Shown: piece after piece, positions 42,130-51,664 of the stretch | Numbering within the stretch: position 1 is the stretch's first letter | How the letters are laid out: the number at the start of each line of letters is the position of its first letter | Source of the DNA: Streptomyces kronopolitis | GTDB lineage: Bacteria > Actinomycetota > Actinomycetes > Streptomycetales > Streptomycetaceae | Direction: 5' to 3' | DNA length: 64,000 bases | Assembly: GCF_014646275.1 (NCBI RefSeq) | Contig: NZ_BMND01000013.1 | Location: forward strand, 1 to 64,000 | Notes under the pieces: generated by a model | What the model was told of the DNA's origin: nothing | The model's input: the letters and a program-made list of their open reading frames with translations, nothing else | The model's database searches: none | Position numbers and translations under genes: made by a program

Positions 42130-43089
42130 TCAGTCCCCGTTCGTCAGCCCCTCCACCAACTCATCCGCCGCCCGATACGGATCCGTCTCCCCCGAAACGA
42201 TGCGCTCCGCCAACGCATCCAACCGCCGATCCCCCCGAAGATCACCGATCCGCTCCCGCAACGCCGTGACCGCGATCGTCTCGACCTCATGCGCCGCACG
42301 AGACCGCCGCCGCTCACCCAGCACCCCGCGCTCCTCCATCCACGCCCGGTGCTTCTCCAGCGCCTCCACGACCTCGTCCACACCCTCACCACGCGCCGCG
42401 ACGGTCTTGACGATCGGCGGCCGCCAGTCCCCCGCCGCCCGGGACTCGCCCAGCCCCAGCATGTGGTTGAGCTCGCGCGCGGTGGCATCGGCCCCGTCCC
42501 GGTCGGCCTTGTTGACCACGTAGACGTCGCCGATCTCCAGGATCCCCGCCTTGGCCGCCTGGATGCCGTCGCCCATGCCCGGCGCGAGCAGCACCACGCT
42601 CGTGTCGGCCTGCGAGGCGATCTCCACCTCGGACTGCCCGACACCCACCGTCTCGACGAGGACCACGTCGCAGCCCGCCGCGTCCAGGACCCGGATGGCC
42701 TGCGGCGCGGCCCAGGCGAGCCCGCCGAGATGCCCGCGGGTGGCCATCGAGCGGATGTAGACGCCGGGATCGGAGGCGTGCTCGCTCATCCGCACCCGGT
42801 CGCCGAGCAGCGCGCCCCCGGAGAACGGCGAGGACGGGTCGACGGCGAGCACGCCGACCCGCTTGCCGGTCTTGCGATACGCCGTCACCAGCGCGGAGGT
42901 GGTGGTGGACTTCCCGACACCGGGGGAGCCGGTCAGCCCGACCACGTAGGCGTTGCCGGTGAGCGGCGCCAGGGCCGCCATCACCTCGCGCAGCTCCGGC
43001 GACGCCCCCTCCACGAGGGAGATCAGCCGGGCCACGGCCCGCGGCCGGCCCTGCCGTGCCTGCTCCACCAGCTGGGGAACGTCCACCAT
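42130..43089 (-). CDS. meaB: MeaB/ArgK-type G3E GTPase, cobalamin mutase chaperone
   Basis: 319 aa. P-loop GSPGVGKST at 54-62, VLAVDPSSPFSGGALLGDRVRM, VETVGVGQSE (Walker B region) and VVNKAD (NKxD base specificity) are all hallmarks of MeaB. The family gates adenosylcobalamin delivery to, and protects, methylmalonyl- or isobutyryl-CoA mutase. ATG 43089 is used because the upstream residues (MRVRASRRSRAA) lack conservation. Its operon partner upstream is a thiolase, with the epimerase gene divergent, so the locus serves propionate/butyrate CoA esters. Confidence 0.93.
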   Translation of the reverse strand: MVDVPQLVEQARQGRPRAVARLISLVEGASPELREVMAALAPLTGNAYVVGLTGSPGVGKSTTTSALVTAYRKTGKRVGVLAVDPSSPFSGGALLGDRVRMSEHASDPGVYIRSMATRGHLGGLAWAAPQAIRVLDAAGCDVVLVETVGVGQSEVEIASQADTSVVLLAPGMGDGIQAAKAGILEIGDVYVVNKADRDGADATARELNHMLGLGESRAAGDWRPPIVKTVAARGEGVDEVVEALEKHRAWMEERGVLGERRRSRAAHEVETIAVTALRERIGDLRGDRRLDALAERIVSGETDPYRAADELVEGLTNGD

Positions 43090-43160
43090 CGCCGCTCGGC
43101 TCCTTCGGCTCGCTCGTACGCGCATCGGCCGCCCGCACGCACCGGCGTACGGGCCCTCGG

Positions 43161-44372
43161 TTACTTACCCGGAACGCGGATGATCAGCGCGTCGCCCTGG
43201 CCGCCGCCCCCGCACAGCGCGGCGGCACCCACGCCGCCGCCCCGCCGGCGCAGTTCCAGCGCGAGATGCAGCACGATCCGGGCGCCGGACATCCCGATCG
43301 GGTGACCCAGCGCAATCGCGCCGCCATTGACATTCACCTTTTCCGGCGACACCCCGAGGTCCTTCACGGACTGCACCGCGACCGCCGCGAACGCCTCGTT
43401 GATCTCGATCAGGTCAAGATCGGCGACGGCCAGGCCGTCCTTCTTCAGGGCGTGGTTGATCGCGTTGGAGGGCTGGGACTGGAGGGAGTTGTCGGGGCCG
43501 GCGACATTGCCGTGGGCGCCGATCTCCGCGATCCACTCCAGGCCGAGCTCCTGGGCCTTGGCCTTGCTCATCACGACGACCGCGGCGGCGCCGTCGGAGA
43601 TCTGCGAGGAGCTGCCGGCGGTGATCGTGCCGTCCTTGGCGAAGGCCGGGCGCAGCTTGCCCAGGGACTCGGCGGTGGTCTCGCCGCGGATGCCCTCGTC
43701 CTTGCTGAAGACGACCGGCTCGCCCTTGCGCTGCGGGATCTCCACGGGGGTGATCTCGGCCTCGAAGAGCCCGTTCTTCTGCGCCGCGGCGGCCCGCTGG
43801 TGGGAGCGCGCGGCGACCTCGTCCTGCTCCGCCCGGGCGATACCCAGACGGGTGTTGTGCTTCTCGGTCGACTCGCCCATCGCGATGTTCTCGAAGGCGT
43901 CCGTCAGGCCGTCGTGCGCCATCGCGTCGAGCATCTCGACGGCGCCGTACTTGTAGCCCTCGCGGGACTTCGGGAGCAGGTGCGGGGCGTTGGTCATGGA
44001 CTCCTGGCCGCCCGCGACGACGACGTCGAATTCACCGGCGCGGATGAGCTGGTCGGCCAGCGCGATCGCGTCGAGGCCGGAGAGGCAGACCTTGTTGATG
44101 GTCAGGGCGGGGACGTTCATCGGGATGCCGGCCTTGACGGCGGCCTGACGTGCCGGGATCTGCCCCGCCCCGGCCTGCAGGACCTGGCCCATGATCACGT
44201 ACTGCACCTGGTCGCCGCCGATGCCCGCCCGGTCCAGCGCGGCCTTGATGGCGACACCGCCCAGATCCGCGCCGGAGAAGGTCCGCAGGGATCCCAGGAG
44301 CCGGCCCATGGGGGTGCGCGCTCCCGCCACGATCACTGAGGTGCTGCCGTTGGTGCCGTTCGTTGCAGACAT
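43161..44372 (-). CDS. Acetyl-CoA C-acetyltransferase (thiolase)
   Basis: 403 aa, normal thiolase II length. Active-site Cys96 in TINKVCLSGLDAI, GHPIGMSGAR with the catalytic His, and the C-terminal CGGGGQGDAL Cys. It condenses two acetyl-CoA or cleaves acetoacetyl-CoA. AAAGGAAGG precedes the ATG. It is 71 bases upstream of meaB on the same strand and divergent from mce. Confidence 0.94.
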   Translation of the reverse strand: MSATNGTNGSTSVIVAGARTPMGRLLGSLRTFSGADLGGVAIKAALDRAGIGGDQVQYVIMGQVLQAGAGQIPARQAAVKAGIPMNVPALTINKVCLSGLDAIALADQLIRAGEFDVVVAGGQESMTNAPHLLPKSREGYKYGAVEMLDAMAHDGLTDAFENIAMGESTEKHNTRLGIARAEQDEVAARSHQRAAAAQKNGLFEAEITPVEIPQRKGEPVVFSKDEGIRGETTAESLGKLRPAFAKDGTITAGSSSQISDGAAAVVVMSKAKAQELGLEWIAEIGAHGNVAGPDNSLQSQPSNAINHALKKDGLAVADLDLIEINEAFAAVAVQSVKDLGVSPEKVNVNGGAIALGHPIGMSGARIVLHLALELRRRGGGVGAAALCGGGGQGDALIIRVPGK

Positions 44373-44509
44373 GCGGTGCGGCCTTCCTTTGCAGGGAAGT
44401 TAACGAGGGTTCCCGTCAATGTACTGAGCGGTACGCGCCGGGTCACCGGCAAGCGGGTGTGATCGCGCGCACGTTGCGTAACCGGCCATGAGAGGGGTGC
44501 ACTGGAGCC

Positions 44510-44950
44510 ATGCTGACGCGAATCGACCACATCGGGATCGCCTGTTTCGACCTCGACAAGACTGTCGAGTTCTACCGTGCCACGTACGGCTTCGAGGTGT
44601 TCCACTCCGAGGTCAACGAGGAGCAGGGCGTCCGGGAGGCCATGCTCAAGATCAATGAGACCTCGGACGGCGGAGCCTCCTACCTCCAGCTCCTGGAGCC
44701 CACCCGCGAGGACTCCGCGGTGGGCAAGTGGCTTGCCAAGAACGGCGAGGGCGTGCACCACATCGCCTTCGGCACCGCGGACGTCGACGGCGACTCCGAG
44801 GCCATCCGCGGCAAGGGCGTACGGGTCCTCTACGACGAGCCCAGGACGGGTTCGATGGGGTCGCGGATCACCTTCCTGCACCCCAAGGACTGCCATGGGG
44901 TTCTCACAGAACTTGTCACCGCGGCGCCCCCTGCCGCGGCGGACCACTGA
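44510..44950 (+). CDS. mce: Methylmalonyl-CoA epimerase
   Basis: 146-aa vicinal-oxygen-chelate protein that converts (S)- and (R)-methylmalonyl-CoA. Metal ligands are visible: His7 in IDHIGIAC, Gln in YLQLLEP, His in GVHHIAFG, and the Glu near the end in GVLTELV. Links propionyl-CoA carboxylase to the B12 mutase. AGGGG lies upstream of the ATG. Transcription probably ends at the following hairpin. Confidence 0.94.
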   Translation: MLTRIDHIGIACFDLDKTVEFYRATYGFEVFHSEVNEEQGVREAMLKINETSDGGASYLQLLEPTREDSAVGKWLAKNGEGVHHIAFGTADVDGDSEAIRGKGVRVLYDEPRTGSMGSRITFLHPKDCHGVLTELVTAAPPAAADH

Positions 44951-44960
44951 CCTTTGCCTT

Positions 44961-44992
44961 CCCCGGCCGGTAGAGTGCAGCTTCGGCCGGGG
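44961..44992 (+). terminator. Terminator after mce
   Basis: CCCCGGCCG/CGGCCGGGG, 9-bp perfect arms with a 14-base loop, 10 bases after the mce stop. Confidence 0.75.
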
Positions 44993-45158
44993 TAAGGGAG
45001 TGGGGCTCGGTCCATACCCTGCCGATGATCTGACACCATTTCTTCGGAAGGGTCAGCTCCGAGGGGTGCGAGTCCGTACGACGTGACGTGTACGGGGCGA
45101 GCACTGCAGTATCCGGAGACGGCCGCCACCATGACCAGGGGACGGATGGGACCGCGCA

Positions 45159-48100
45159 GTGCGGGGCAACGACCGCTACGAGGCTGACGACCACCTCTCG
45201 CAGTTCGAGGCCGAGATGGAGCGGCTGAAGAGCGAGCGGGACAAGGCCGTTCAGCACGCCGACGACCTCGGCTACCAGGTCGAGGTGCTGCGCGCCAAGC
45301 TCCATGAGGCGCGCCGCAACCTCGCGACCCGCCCTGCCTACGACAACGTCAGCCATCAGGCCGAACAACTGCTGCGCAATGCGCAGATCCAGGCCGATCA
45401 GCTGCGTTCGGACGCCGAGCGGGAGGTCCGCGAGGCGCGGGCGCAGACCCAGCGGCTGCTCCAGGAGCAGTCCGAGCGGCAGTCCCGGCTGGAGGCCGAG
45501 CTGCACGCCGAGGCGGTCACCCGCCGCCAGCGGCTCGACGAGGAGCTCAACGAGCGCCGCCAGACCGTCGAGTCGCACGTCAACGAGAACGTCGCCTGGG
45601 CCGAACAGCTGCGCGCCCGTACGGAGTCGCAGGCCCGCCGGCTGATGGAGGAGTCCCGGGCGGAGGCCGAGCAGGCGCTGACGGCCGCCCGCGCCGAGGC
45701 CCAGCGGCTGGCCGAACGCGCCCGTGAGCGGCTCGGCTCCGAGGCGGAGCAGGCCCGCGGCGAGGCGGAGGCCATCCTGCGCCGGGCGCGTACGGACGCC
45801 GAGCGGCTGCTGAACGCCGCCTCCAGCCAGGCCCAGGAGGCCACCGACCAGGCCGAGCAGCTGCGCACCAGCGTCGGCAGCGAGTCGGAGGAGGCGCGCC
45901 GGCAGGCCGCGGAGCTGACCCGCAGCGCCGAGACCCGCATCCAGGAGGCCGACACGGCGCTGCGCGAGGCGCGCGCCGAGGCGGAGAAGCTCGTCGAGGA
46001 GGCGCAGCAGGCCGCCGCCAAGCGGCTGTCGGCGGTCGAGTCGGACAACGAGCAGCGCACCCGCACCGCCAAGGCGGAGATCGCCCGCCTCGTCGGGGAG
46101 GCCACCAAGGAGGCCGAGGCGCTCAAGGCCGAGGCCGAGCAGCTGCGGACCGACGCCCGCACGGAGTCCGAGCGACTGCTCGCCGAGGCCCAGGAGTCCG
46201 CCCGCTCCCAGGCCGCCGAGGACTCCGCCGCGCAGCTGGCGAAGGCCGCGCGCACCGCCGAGGAGGTGCTGACCAAGGCGTCGGAGGACGCCAAGGCCAC
46301 CACCAAGGCCGCCGCCGAGGAGGCCGAACGGCTCCGCCACGAGGCCGAGTCCGAGGCGGACCGGCTGCGCGAGGAGGCGCACGACACCGTCGCGCAGCTC
46401 AAGGGCGCGGCAAAGGACGACACCAAGGAGTACCGCGCCAAGACCGTCGAACTCCAGGAGGAGGCGCGGCGGCTGCGCGGCGAGGCCGAGCAGCTGCGGG
46501 CGGACGCGGTCGCCGAGGGCGAGCGGATCCGCAGCGAGGCCCGCCGCGAGGCGGTCCAGCAGATCGAGGAGGCGGCCGGGTCCGCCGAGGAGCTGCTGGG
46601 CAAGGCCAAGAACGACGCCGAGGAGACCCGTTCGGGCGCCGTCGCGGAGAGCGAGCGGGTGCGGACGGAGGCCATCGAGCGCGCCACGTCGCTGCGCCGG
46701 CAGGCCGAGGAGGCCCTGGAGCGGGCCCGCTCGGAGGCCGAGGAGCTGCTCACCGAGGGCGCCCAGGCCGCCGAGATGGTCACCACCGAGGCGGAGGAGT
46801 CCGCAGCGAGGCTGCGCGCCGAGGCCGAGGAGGCCGCGCAGGAGCGGCGGGCCGAGGCGCAGGCCGAGCTGGACCGGCTGCGCACCGAGGCGGAGGAGAA
46901 GGTCACCGCCGCCGAGCAGCGGCTGCGCGACGCCCGCGCCGAGGCGGAGGGGCTGCGCCGGGAGACCCAGGAGGAGGCGGCCCGCCTCAAGGCGGAGTCG
47001 GCCGAGCGGCGCCGGACCCTGGAGCAGCAGGCCGAGGAGGAGAGCGAGCGGCTGCGCGCGGAGGCCGCGGCCGACGCGTCGGCGGCGCGGGACGAGGCCG
47101 AGGCGGTGGCGGTACGGCTGCGCACCGAGGCGTCGGCCGAGGCCGAGCGGCTGAAGGCGGAGGCGCAGGAGACCGCGGACCGGGTGCGCGCGGAGGCGGC
47201 GACCGCCGCGGAGCGCACGGGCACGGAGGCAGCGCAGGCGCTGGCCGCGGCCCAGGAGGAGGCCGCGCGGCGGCGCCGGGAGGCCGAGCAGCAGCTGGGC
47301 GAGGCCCGCGAGGAGGCCCACCAGGAGCGCACCGCGGCGCGCGAGCAGAGCGAGGAGCTGCTGGCGGCGGCCCGTACCCGGGTCGGCGAGGCCCAGGAGG
47401 AGGCCGAGCGGCTCGTCGAGGACGCCGACCGGCGGGCCGGCGAGCTGATGGCGGCGGCCGAGCAGACCGCCCAGCAGGTGCGGGACTCCGTCGCGGGGCT
47501 GCACGAGCAGGCCGGTGAGGAGATCGCCGGGCTGCGTTCGGCGGCCGAGCACGCCGCGGAGCGCACCACCGCCGAGGCGCAGGACGAGGCGGACCGGCTC
47601 CGCAAGGAGGCCTACGAGGAGCGCGAGCGCGCCTCCGAGGAGGCCGTCCGGGTGCGCCAGGAGGCGCAGGAAGCACGGGACGACGCGAAGTCCCTTGCCG
47701 AGCGGGCGGTTTCCGAGGCCATCGAGGAGGCCGAGGGGCTGCGCGCCGAGGCGGCCGCGGGGCTCGACGAGGCGCGCCGGGAGGCCGGCACGCTGCGCAC
47801 CGAGTCCGCCGAGCAGGCCGACCGGCTGGTGTCGGAGGCGACCGCGCAGGCCGAGAAGCTGGTCGCGGACGCCACCGCGAAGGCCCAGCAGCTGCGCACC
47901 GACGCCTCGGACGCGCTGGCGTCGGGCGAGCAGGACGCGGCCCGGGCCCGTGCGGAGGCGCGGGACGACGCGAACCGGATGCGCGCGGACGCCGCGGAGC
48001 AGGCCGACCGGCTGATCACCGAGGCCCGTACCGAGGCCGAACGCATCGTCACCGAGGCCACCGAGCTGACGTCTTCGGCGCAGGGCGACGCCGACCGGAT

Positions 48101-49409
48101 CGTCCAGGAGGCCCAGCAGGCCGCCGACCGGCTGCGCGCGGAGGGCGAGCAGCACGCCCAGGCGCTGGTCGCGGAGGCGACCGGGATGGCGGAGCGGCTG
48201 CGCGCCGAGGCGGCCGAGGCGCTGGAGAGCGCCCGGGTGGACGCGGAGCGCACCGGCGACCAGGCACGCGAGGCGGCGAACAAGACCCGCTCGGACGCCG
48301 CGGAGCAGGCCGACCAGCTGATGTCGGAGGCCGCGACCGAGGCGGAGCGGCTGCGCACGGAGGCGGCGGAGACGACCGCGGACGCCGAGCGGGACGCGGA
48401 CCGCACCCGGGCCGACGCCCGGGAGCAGGCGGACCGGATGCACGCGACGGCCACCGCGGAGGCGGACCGGCTGCGGGCGGACGCGGCCGAGACGGTCACC
48501 GCCGCGCAGGAGCACGCCAACCGCACCCGCAACGAGTCCGCGAAGGTCAAGGAGGACGCCGAGGCCGCGGCCGAGCGGACCCGGACCGAGGCCCAGCAGG
48601 AGGCGGACCGGCTGCTCGACGAGGCGCGCAAGGACGCGGCCCAGCGCCGCGGGGACGCCGCCGAGCAGGCCGACCAGCTCGTCGCCCGGGCCCAGGAGGA
48701 GGCGCTCAAGGCGGCCACCGCCGCCGAGGAGCAGGCCGACACGATGGTGGGGGCGGCCCGCAAGGAGGCCGAGCGGGTCCTCGCGGAGGCGGCCTCCGAC
48801 GGCAACGAGCGGGTGGAGAAGGCCCGCACGGACGCGAACACCCTGCTGGAGGAGGCCCGCCGCGACGCCACCGGCATCCGCGAGCGCGCCGAGGAGCTGC
48901 GCCAGCGGATCGAGTCCGAGGTCGAGGAGCTGCACGAGCGGGCCCGCCGGGAGTCGGCGGAGACGATGAAGAACGCCGGCGAGCGCGTCGACAAGCTCAT
49001 CGCGCAGGCCACCGCCCAGCAGGTGGAGGCCGAGGAGAAGGCCGACCGGATGGTCGCGGACGCCAACAGCGAGGCGAGCAAGGTCCGGATCTCGGCGGTG
49101 AAGAAGGCCGAGGGCCTGATCAAGGAGGCCGAGAACAAGAAAGCCGAGGCGGTGCGCGACGCGGAGGCGCGGCGCCGCGAGGCCGAGGAAGAGGCCGCCC
49201 GCATCGTGGACGAGGGCAAGCGGGAGCTGGAGGTCCTGGTGCGCCGGCGCGAGGACATCAACGCCGAGATCTCCCGCGTCCAGGACGTGCTGGAGGCGCT
49301 GGAATCGTTCGAGACGCCCGGCGGGAACGGGGAGGGCAAGGGCGGGGGTGTGAAGGCGGCCGCCGGAGCGGGGGCAACTCGTTCGAGTGGCAAGCAGTCT
49401 GAAGGGTAG
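45159..49409 (+). CDS. scy: Scy, giant coiled-coil polarity scaffold
   Basis: 1416 aa, almost entirely long-repeat coiled coil of A, E, R, Q and D (A-E-x-x-R-L-R-x-E-A type), with a short globular start (MRGNDRYEADDHLSQFEAEM) and a less regular C-terminus containing RRREDINAEISRVQDVLEAL. Length and the filP gene just downstream identify it as Scy, the scaffold that marks and organises hyphal tips with DivIVA and FilP; S. coelicolor Scy is somewhat shorter. GTG 45159 is the first start before the conserved N-terminus. The apparently long ORFs antisense to it are GC-skew shadows. Confidence 0.93.
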   Translation: MRGNDRYEADDHLSQFEAEMERLKSERDKAVQHADDLGYQVEVLRAKLHEARRNLATRPAYDNVSHQAEQLLRNAQIQADQLRSDAEREVREARAQTQRLLQEQSERQSRLEAELHAEAVTRRQRLDEELNERRQTVESHVNENVAWAEQLRARTESQARRLMEESRAEAEQALTAARAEAQRLAERARERLGSEAEQARGEAEAILRRARTDAERLLNAASSQAQEATDQAEQLRTSVGSESEEARRQAAELTRSAETRIQEADTALREARAEAEKLVEEAQQAAAKRLSAVESDNEQRTRTAKAEIARLVGEATKEAEALKAEAEQLRTDARTESERLLAEAQESARSQAAEDSAAQLAKAARTAEEVLTKASEDAKATTKAAAEEAERLRHEAESEADRLREEAHDTVAQLKGAAKDDTKEYRAKTVELQEEARRLRGEAEQLRADAVAEGERIRSEARREAVQQIEEAAGSAEELLGKAKNDAEETRSGAVAESERVRTEAIERATSLRRQAEEALERARSEAEELLTEGAQAAEMVTTEAEESAARLRAEAEEAAQERRAEAQAELDRLRTEAEEKVTAAEQRLRDARAEAEGLRRETQEEAARLKAESAERRRTLEQQAEEESERLRAEAAADASAARDEAEAVAVRLRTEASAEAERLKAEAQETADRVRAEAATAAERTGTEAAQALAAAQEEAARRRREAEQQLGEAREEAHQERTAAREQSEELLAAARTRVGEAQEEAERLVEDADRRAGELMAAAEQTAQQVRDSVAGLHEQAGEEIAGLRSAAEHAAERTTAEAQDEADRLRKEAYEERERASEEAVRVRQEAQEARDDAKSLAERAVSEAIEEAEGLRAEAAAGLDEARREAGTLRTESAEQADRLVSEATAQAEKLVADATAKAQQLRTDASDALASGEQDAARARAEARDDANRMRADAAEQADRLITEARTEAERIVTEATELTSSAQGDADRIVQEAQQAADRLRAEGEQHAQALVAEATGMAERLRAEAAEALESARVDAERTGDQAREAANKTRSDAAEQADQLMSEAATEAERLRTEAAETTADAERDADRTRADAREQADRMHATATAEADRLRADAAETVTAAQEHANRTRNESAKVKEDAEAAAERTRTEAQQEADRLLDEARKDAAQRRGDAAEQADQLVARAQEEALKAATAAEEQADTMVGAARKEAERVLAEAASDGNERVEKARTDANTLLEEARRDATGIRERAEELRQRIESEVEELHERARRESAETMKNAGERVDKLIAQATAQQVEAEEKADRMVADANSEASKVRISAVKKAEGLIKEAENKKAEAVRDAEARRREAEEEAARIVDEGKRELEVLVRRREDINAEISRVQDVLEALESFETPGGNGEGKGGGVKAAAGAGATRSSGKQSEG

Positions 49410-49522
49410 CCACTCAAATGAGGGGACATTCTCCAGATCAAACCGGCATTGACTCGATGACACGCCGTTATGGCCCCTAGGATTCTCCGTATCACCTCAC
49501 CGGTCTCTTCGACAGGAACCCC

Positions 49523-50461
49523 ATGAGCGACACTTCCTCCCCCTTCGGCTTCGAGCTCGTGCGGCGTGGGTACGACCGCGGTCAGGTGGACGACCGCATT
49601 ACGAAGCTCGTCGCCGATCGCGACAGCGCGCTGGCCCGCATCACGTCGCTGGAAAAGCGGATCGAGGAGTTGCACCTCGAGACGCAGAACGCCCAGGCGC
49701 AGGTCAATGACGCCGAACCGTCCTACGCGGGCCTGGGGGCGCGCGTGGAGAAGATCCTCCGGCTCGCCGAGGAAGAGGCGAAGGATCTGCGCGAGGAGGC
49801 CCGCCGGGCCGCCGAGCAGCACCGCGAGCTGGCCGAGTCGGCCGCCCAGCAGGTCCGCAACGACGCCGAGGCGTTCGCCTCCGAGCGCAAGTCGAAGGCG
49901 GAGGACGAGGGCGCCCGGATCGTCGAGAAGGCCAAGGGCGAGGCGTCCACGCTGCGCGCCGAGGCCCAGAAGGACGCGCAGTCCAAGCGCGAGGAGGCGG
50001 ACTCCCTCTTCGAGGAGACCCGCGCCAAGGCGGCCCAGGCCGCCGCGGACTTCGAGACCAACCTCGCCAAGCGCCGTGAGCAGTCCGAGCGCGACCTGGC
50101 CTCGCGTCAGGCCAAGGCCGAGAAGCGGCTCGCCGAGATCGAGCACCGCGCCGAGCAGCTCCGCCTGGAGGCCGAGAAGCTGCGCACGGACGCGGAGCGC
50201 CGGGCCCGCCAGACGGTGGAGACCGCGCAGCGCCAGGCCGAGGACATCGTGGCGGACGCCAACGCCAAGGCCGACCGTATCCGCAGCGAATCCGAGCGCG
50301 AGCTGGCGGCGCTGACCAACCGCCGCGACTCGATCAACGCGCAGCTGACCAACGTCCGCGAGATGCTCGCGACGCTGACCGGTGCGGCGGTGGCCGCGGC
50401 CGGTGCCCCCGGCGACGAGGAGACCGTCTCGCGCGGCGTCCCCGCCCAGCAGACCCGCTGA
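49523..50461 (+). CDS. filP: FilP, cytoskeletal coiled-coil protein
   Basis: 312 aa. A DivIVA-like N-terminus (FGFELVRRGYDRGQVDDRI) is followed by coiled coil broken by a PSYAGLG hinge near residue 73, then a continuous rod (about 85-260) and a C-terminal NRRDSINAQLTNVREMLATL that resembles the end of Scy. FilP makes intermediate-filament-like networks that stiffen the hyphal tip. GACAGGAA stands before the ATG, and TAGGAT at 49478-49483 could be a -10 for its own promoter. Confidence 0.94.
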   Translation: MSDTSSPFGFELVRRGYDRGQVDDRITKLVADRDSALARITSLEKRIEELHLETQNAQAQVNDAEPSYAGLGARVEKILRLAEEEAKDLREEARRAAEQHRELAESAAQQVRNDAEAFASERKSKAEDEGARIVEKAKGEASTLRAEAQKDAQSKREEADSLFEETRAKAAQAAADFETNLAKRREQSERDLASRQAKAEKRLAEIEHRAEQLRLEAEKLRTDAERRARQTVETAQRQAEDIVADANAKADRIRSESERELAALTNRRDSINAQLTNVREMLATLTGAAVAAAGAPGDEETVSRGVPAQQTR

Positions 50462-50632
50462 CCCTCCCCCACCGGCCCGCGCCGGCCGGCGCCCCGGCAG
50501 GTCTCGGCCCGCCGCTTCCGACGCCCCCGTACCGCCGTCCCGGTGGTCGCGGGGGCGCGGTGCGTACGGGGGGTCAGCCGGGCGGCCCCGCTCCGGTGGC
50601 AGGGCCCCACGGCCGCGCCTAGCGTGCCGTAC

Positions 50633-51661
50633 ATGATCGAGCTCGAGGGGCTGACCAAGCATTACGGCGACAAGGTCGCCGTGGACGACCTCACCTTCAC
50701 GGTGCGGCCCGGCATCGTCACCGGCTTCCTCGGCCCCAACGGCGCGGGCAAGTCGACCACCATGCGGATGATGCTCGACCTGGACAACCCGACGGCGGGG
50801 ACGGTCCGGATCGACGGCAAGCACTACCGCCAGCTCCGGGATCCGCTCACCTATATCGGGGCGCTGCTGGAGGCGAAGTCGGTGCACGGCGGCCGCAGCG
50901 CCGCCAACCATCTGCTGTGTCTGGCACAGAGCAACGGCATTCCGCGCGGCCGGGTCTCCGAGGTGCTGGACACCGTGGGGCTGAGCGCGGTCGCCAAGAA
51001 GCGGGCGAAGGGGTTCTCGCTCGGGATGAGCCAGCGGCTGGGCATCGCCGCGGCGCTGCTCGGCGATCCGCGGGTCCTCCTCTTCGACGAGCCGGTCAAC
51101 GGCCTCGACCCCGAGGGCATCCACTGGATCCGCAATCTGATGAAGAACCTCGCGTCCCAGGGCCGCACGGTCTTCGTCTCCTCGCACCTGATGAGCGAGA
51201 TGGCGCTGACCGCCGAGCATCTGATCGTGATCGGGCAGGGCCGGCTGATGGCCGACACCTCGATGCGGGACTTCATCCAGCAGAACTCCCGGTCCTACGT
51301 CCGGATGCGGTCCCCGGAGCGGGAGAAGCTGCTGGACCTGCTGCACTCCGAGGGCATCGACGCGGCGGTGGCCGGCAACGGTTCGCTGGAGGTCGACGGG
51401 GTGCCCGCCGACCGGCTGGGCGAGCTGGCCGCGGCGCACCAGCTGGTGCTGCACGAGCTGAGCCCCCAGCAGGCGTCCCTGGAAGAGGCGTTCATGCAGC
51501 TGACGGCGGAGTCGGTGGAGTACCACGCACACGACGGCGAGCCGGTGCCGGCGCAGGCGGGCGCCGCGCCGGGTGCCCGGACCCCCGAGCCGGCCGGGGC
51601 ACGGCCCGGCGAGCCGCAGCCGTCCGGCTGGGGTGCCGACTGGCAGAAGAAGAGGAGCTGA
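50633..51661 (+). CDS. ABC transporter ATP-binding protein, pair 1
   Basis: 342 aa. Walker A GPNGAGKST near 38-46, signature FSLGMSQRLGIAAALLGDP, Walker B LLFDEPVNGLDPEG; the remainder (about 215-342) is a C-terminal regulatory domain with an Ala/Pro-rich tail. Bcr/Cyd-type drug-resistance or lantibiotic exporter ATPases look like this. ATG 50633 has TAGCGT 7 nt upstream, hence likely leaderless. Permease starts 4 bases after its stop. Confidence 0.93.
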   Translation: MIELEGLTKHYGDKVAVDDLTFTVRPGIVTGFLGPNGAGKSTTMRMMLDLDNPTAGTVRIDGKHYRQLRDPLTYIGALLEAKSVHGGRSAANHLLCLAQSNGIPRGRVSEVLDTVGLSAVAKKRAKGFSLGMSQRLGIAAALLGDPRVLLFDEPVNGLDPEGIHWIRNLMKNLASQGRTVFVSSHLMSEMALTAEHLIVIGQGRLMADTSMRDFIQQNSRSYVRMRSPEREKLLDLLHSEGIDAAVAGNGSLEVDGVPADRLGELAAAHQLVLHELSPQQASLEEAFMQLTAESVEYHAHDGEPVPAQAGAAPGARTPEPAGARPGEPQPSGWGADWQKKRS

Positions 51662-51664
51662 CGG

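Noticed and set aside
44916..49463. Open frame of 1515 codons antisense to scy
   Set aside because: It mirrors the scy codon pattern, reads as Leu/Gly/Arg low complexity, and lacks a ribosome site and homology; a GC-bias shadow.
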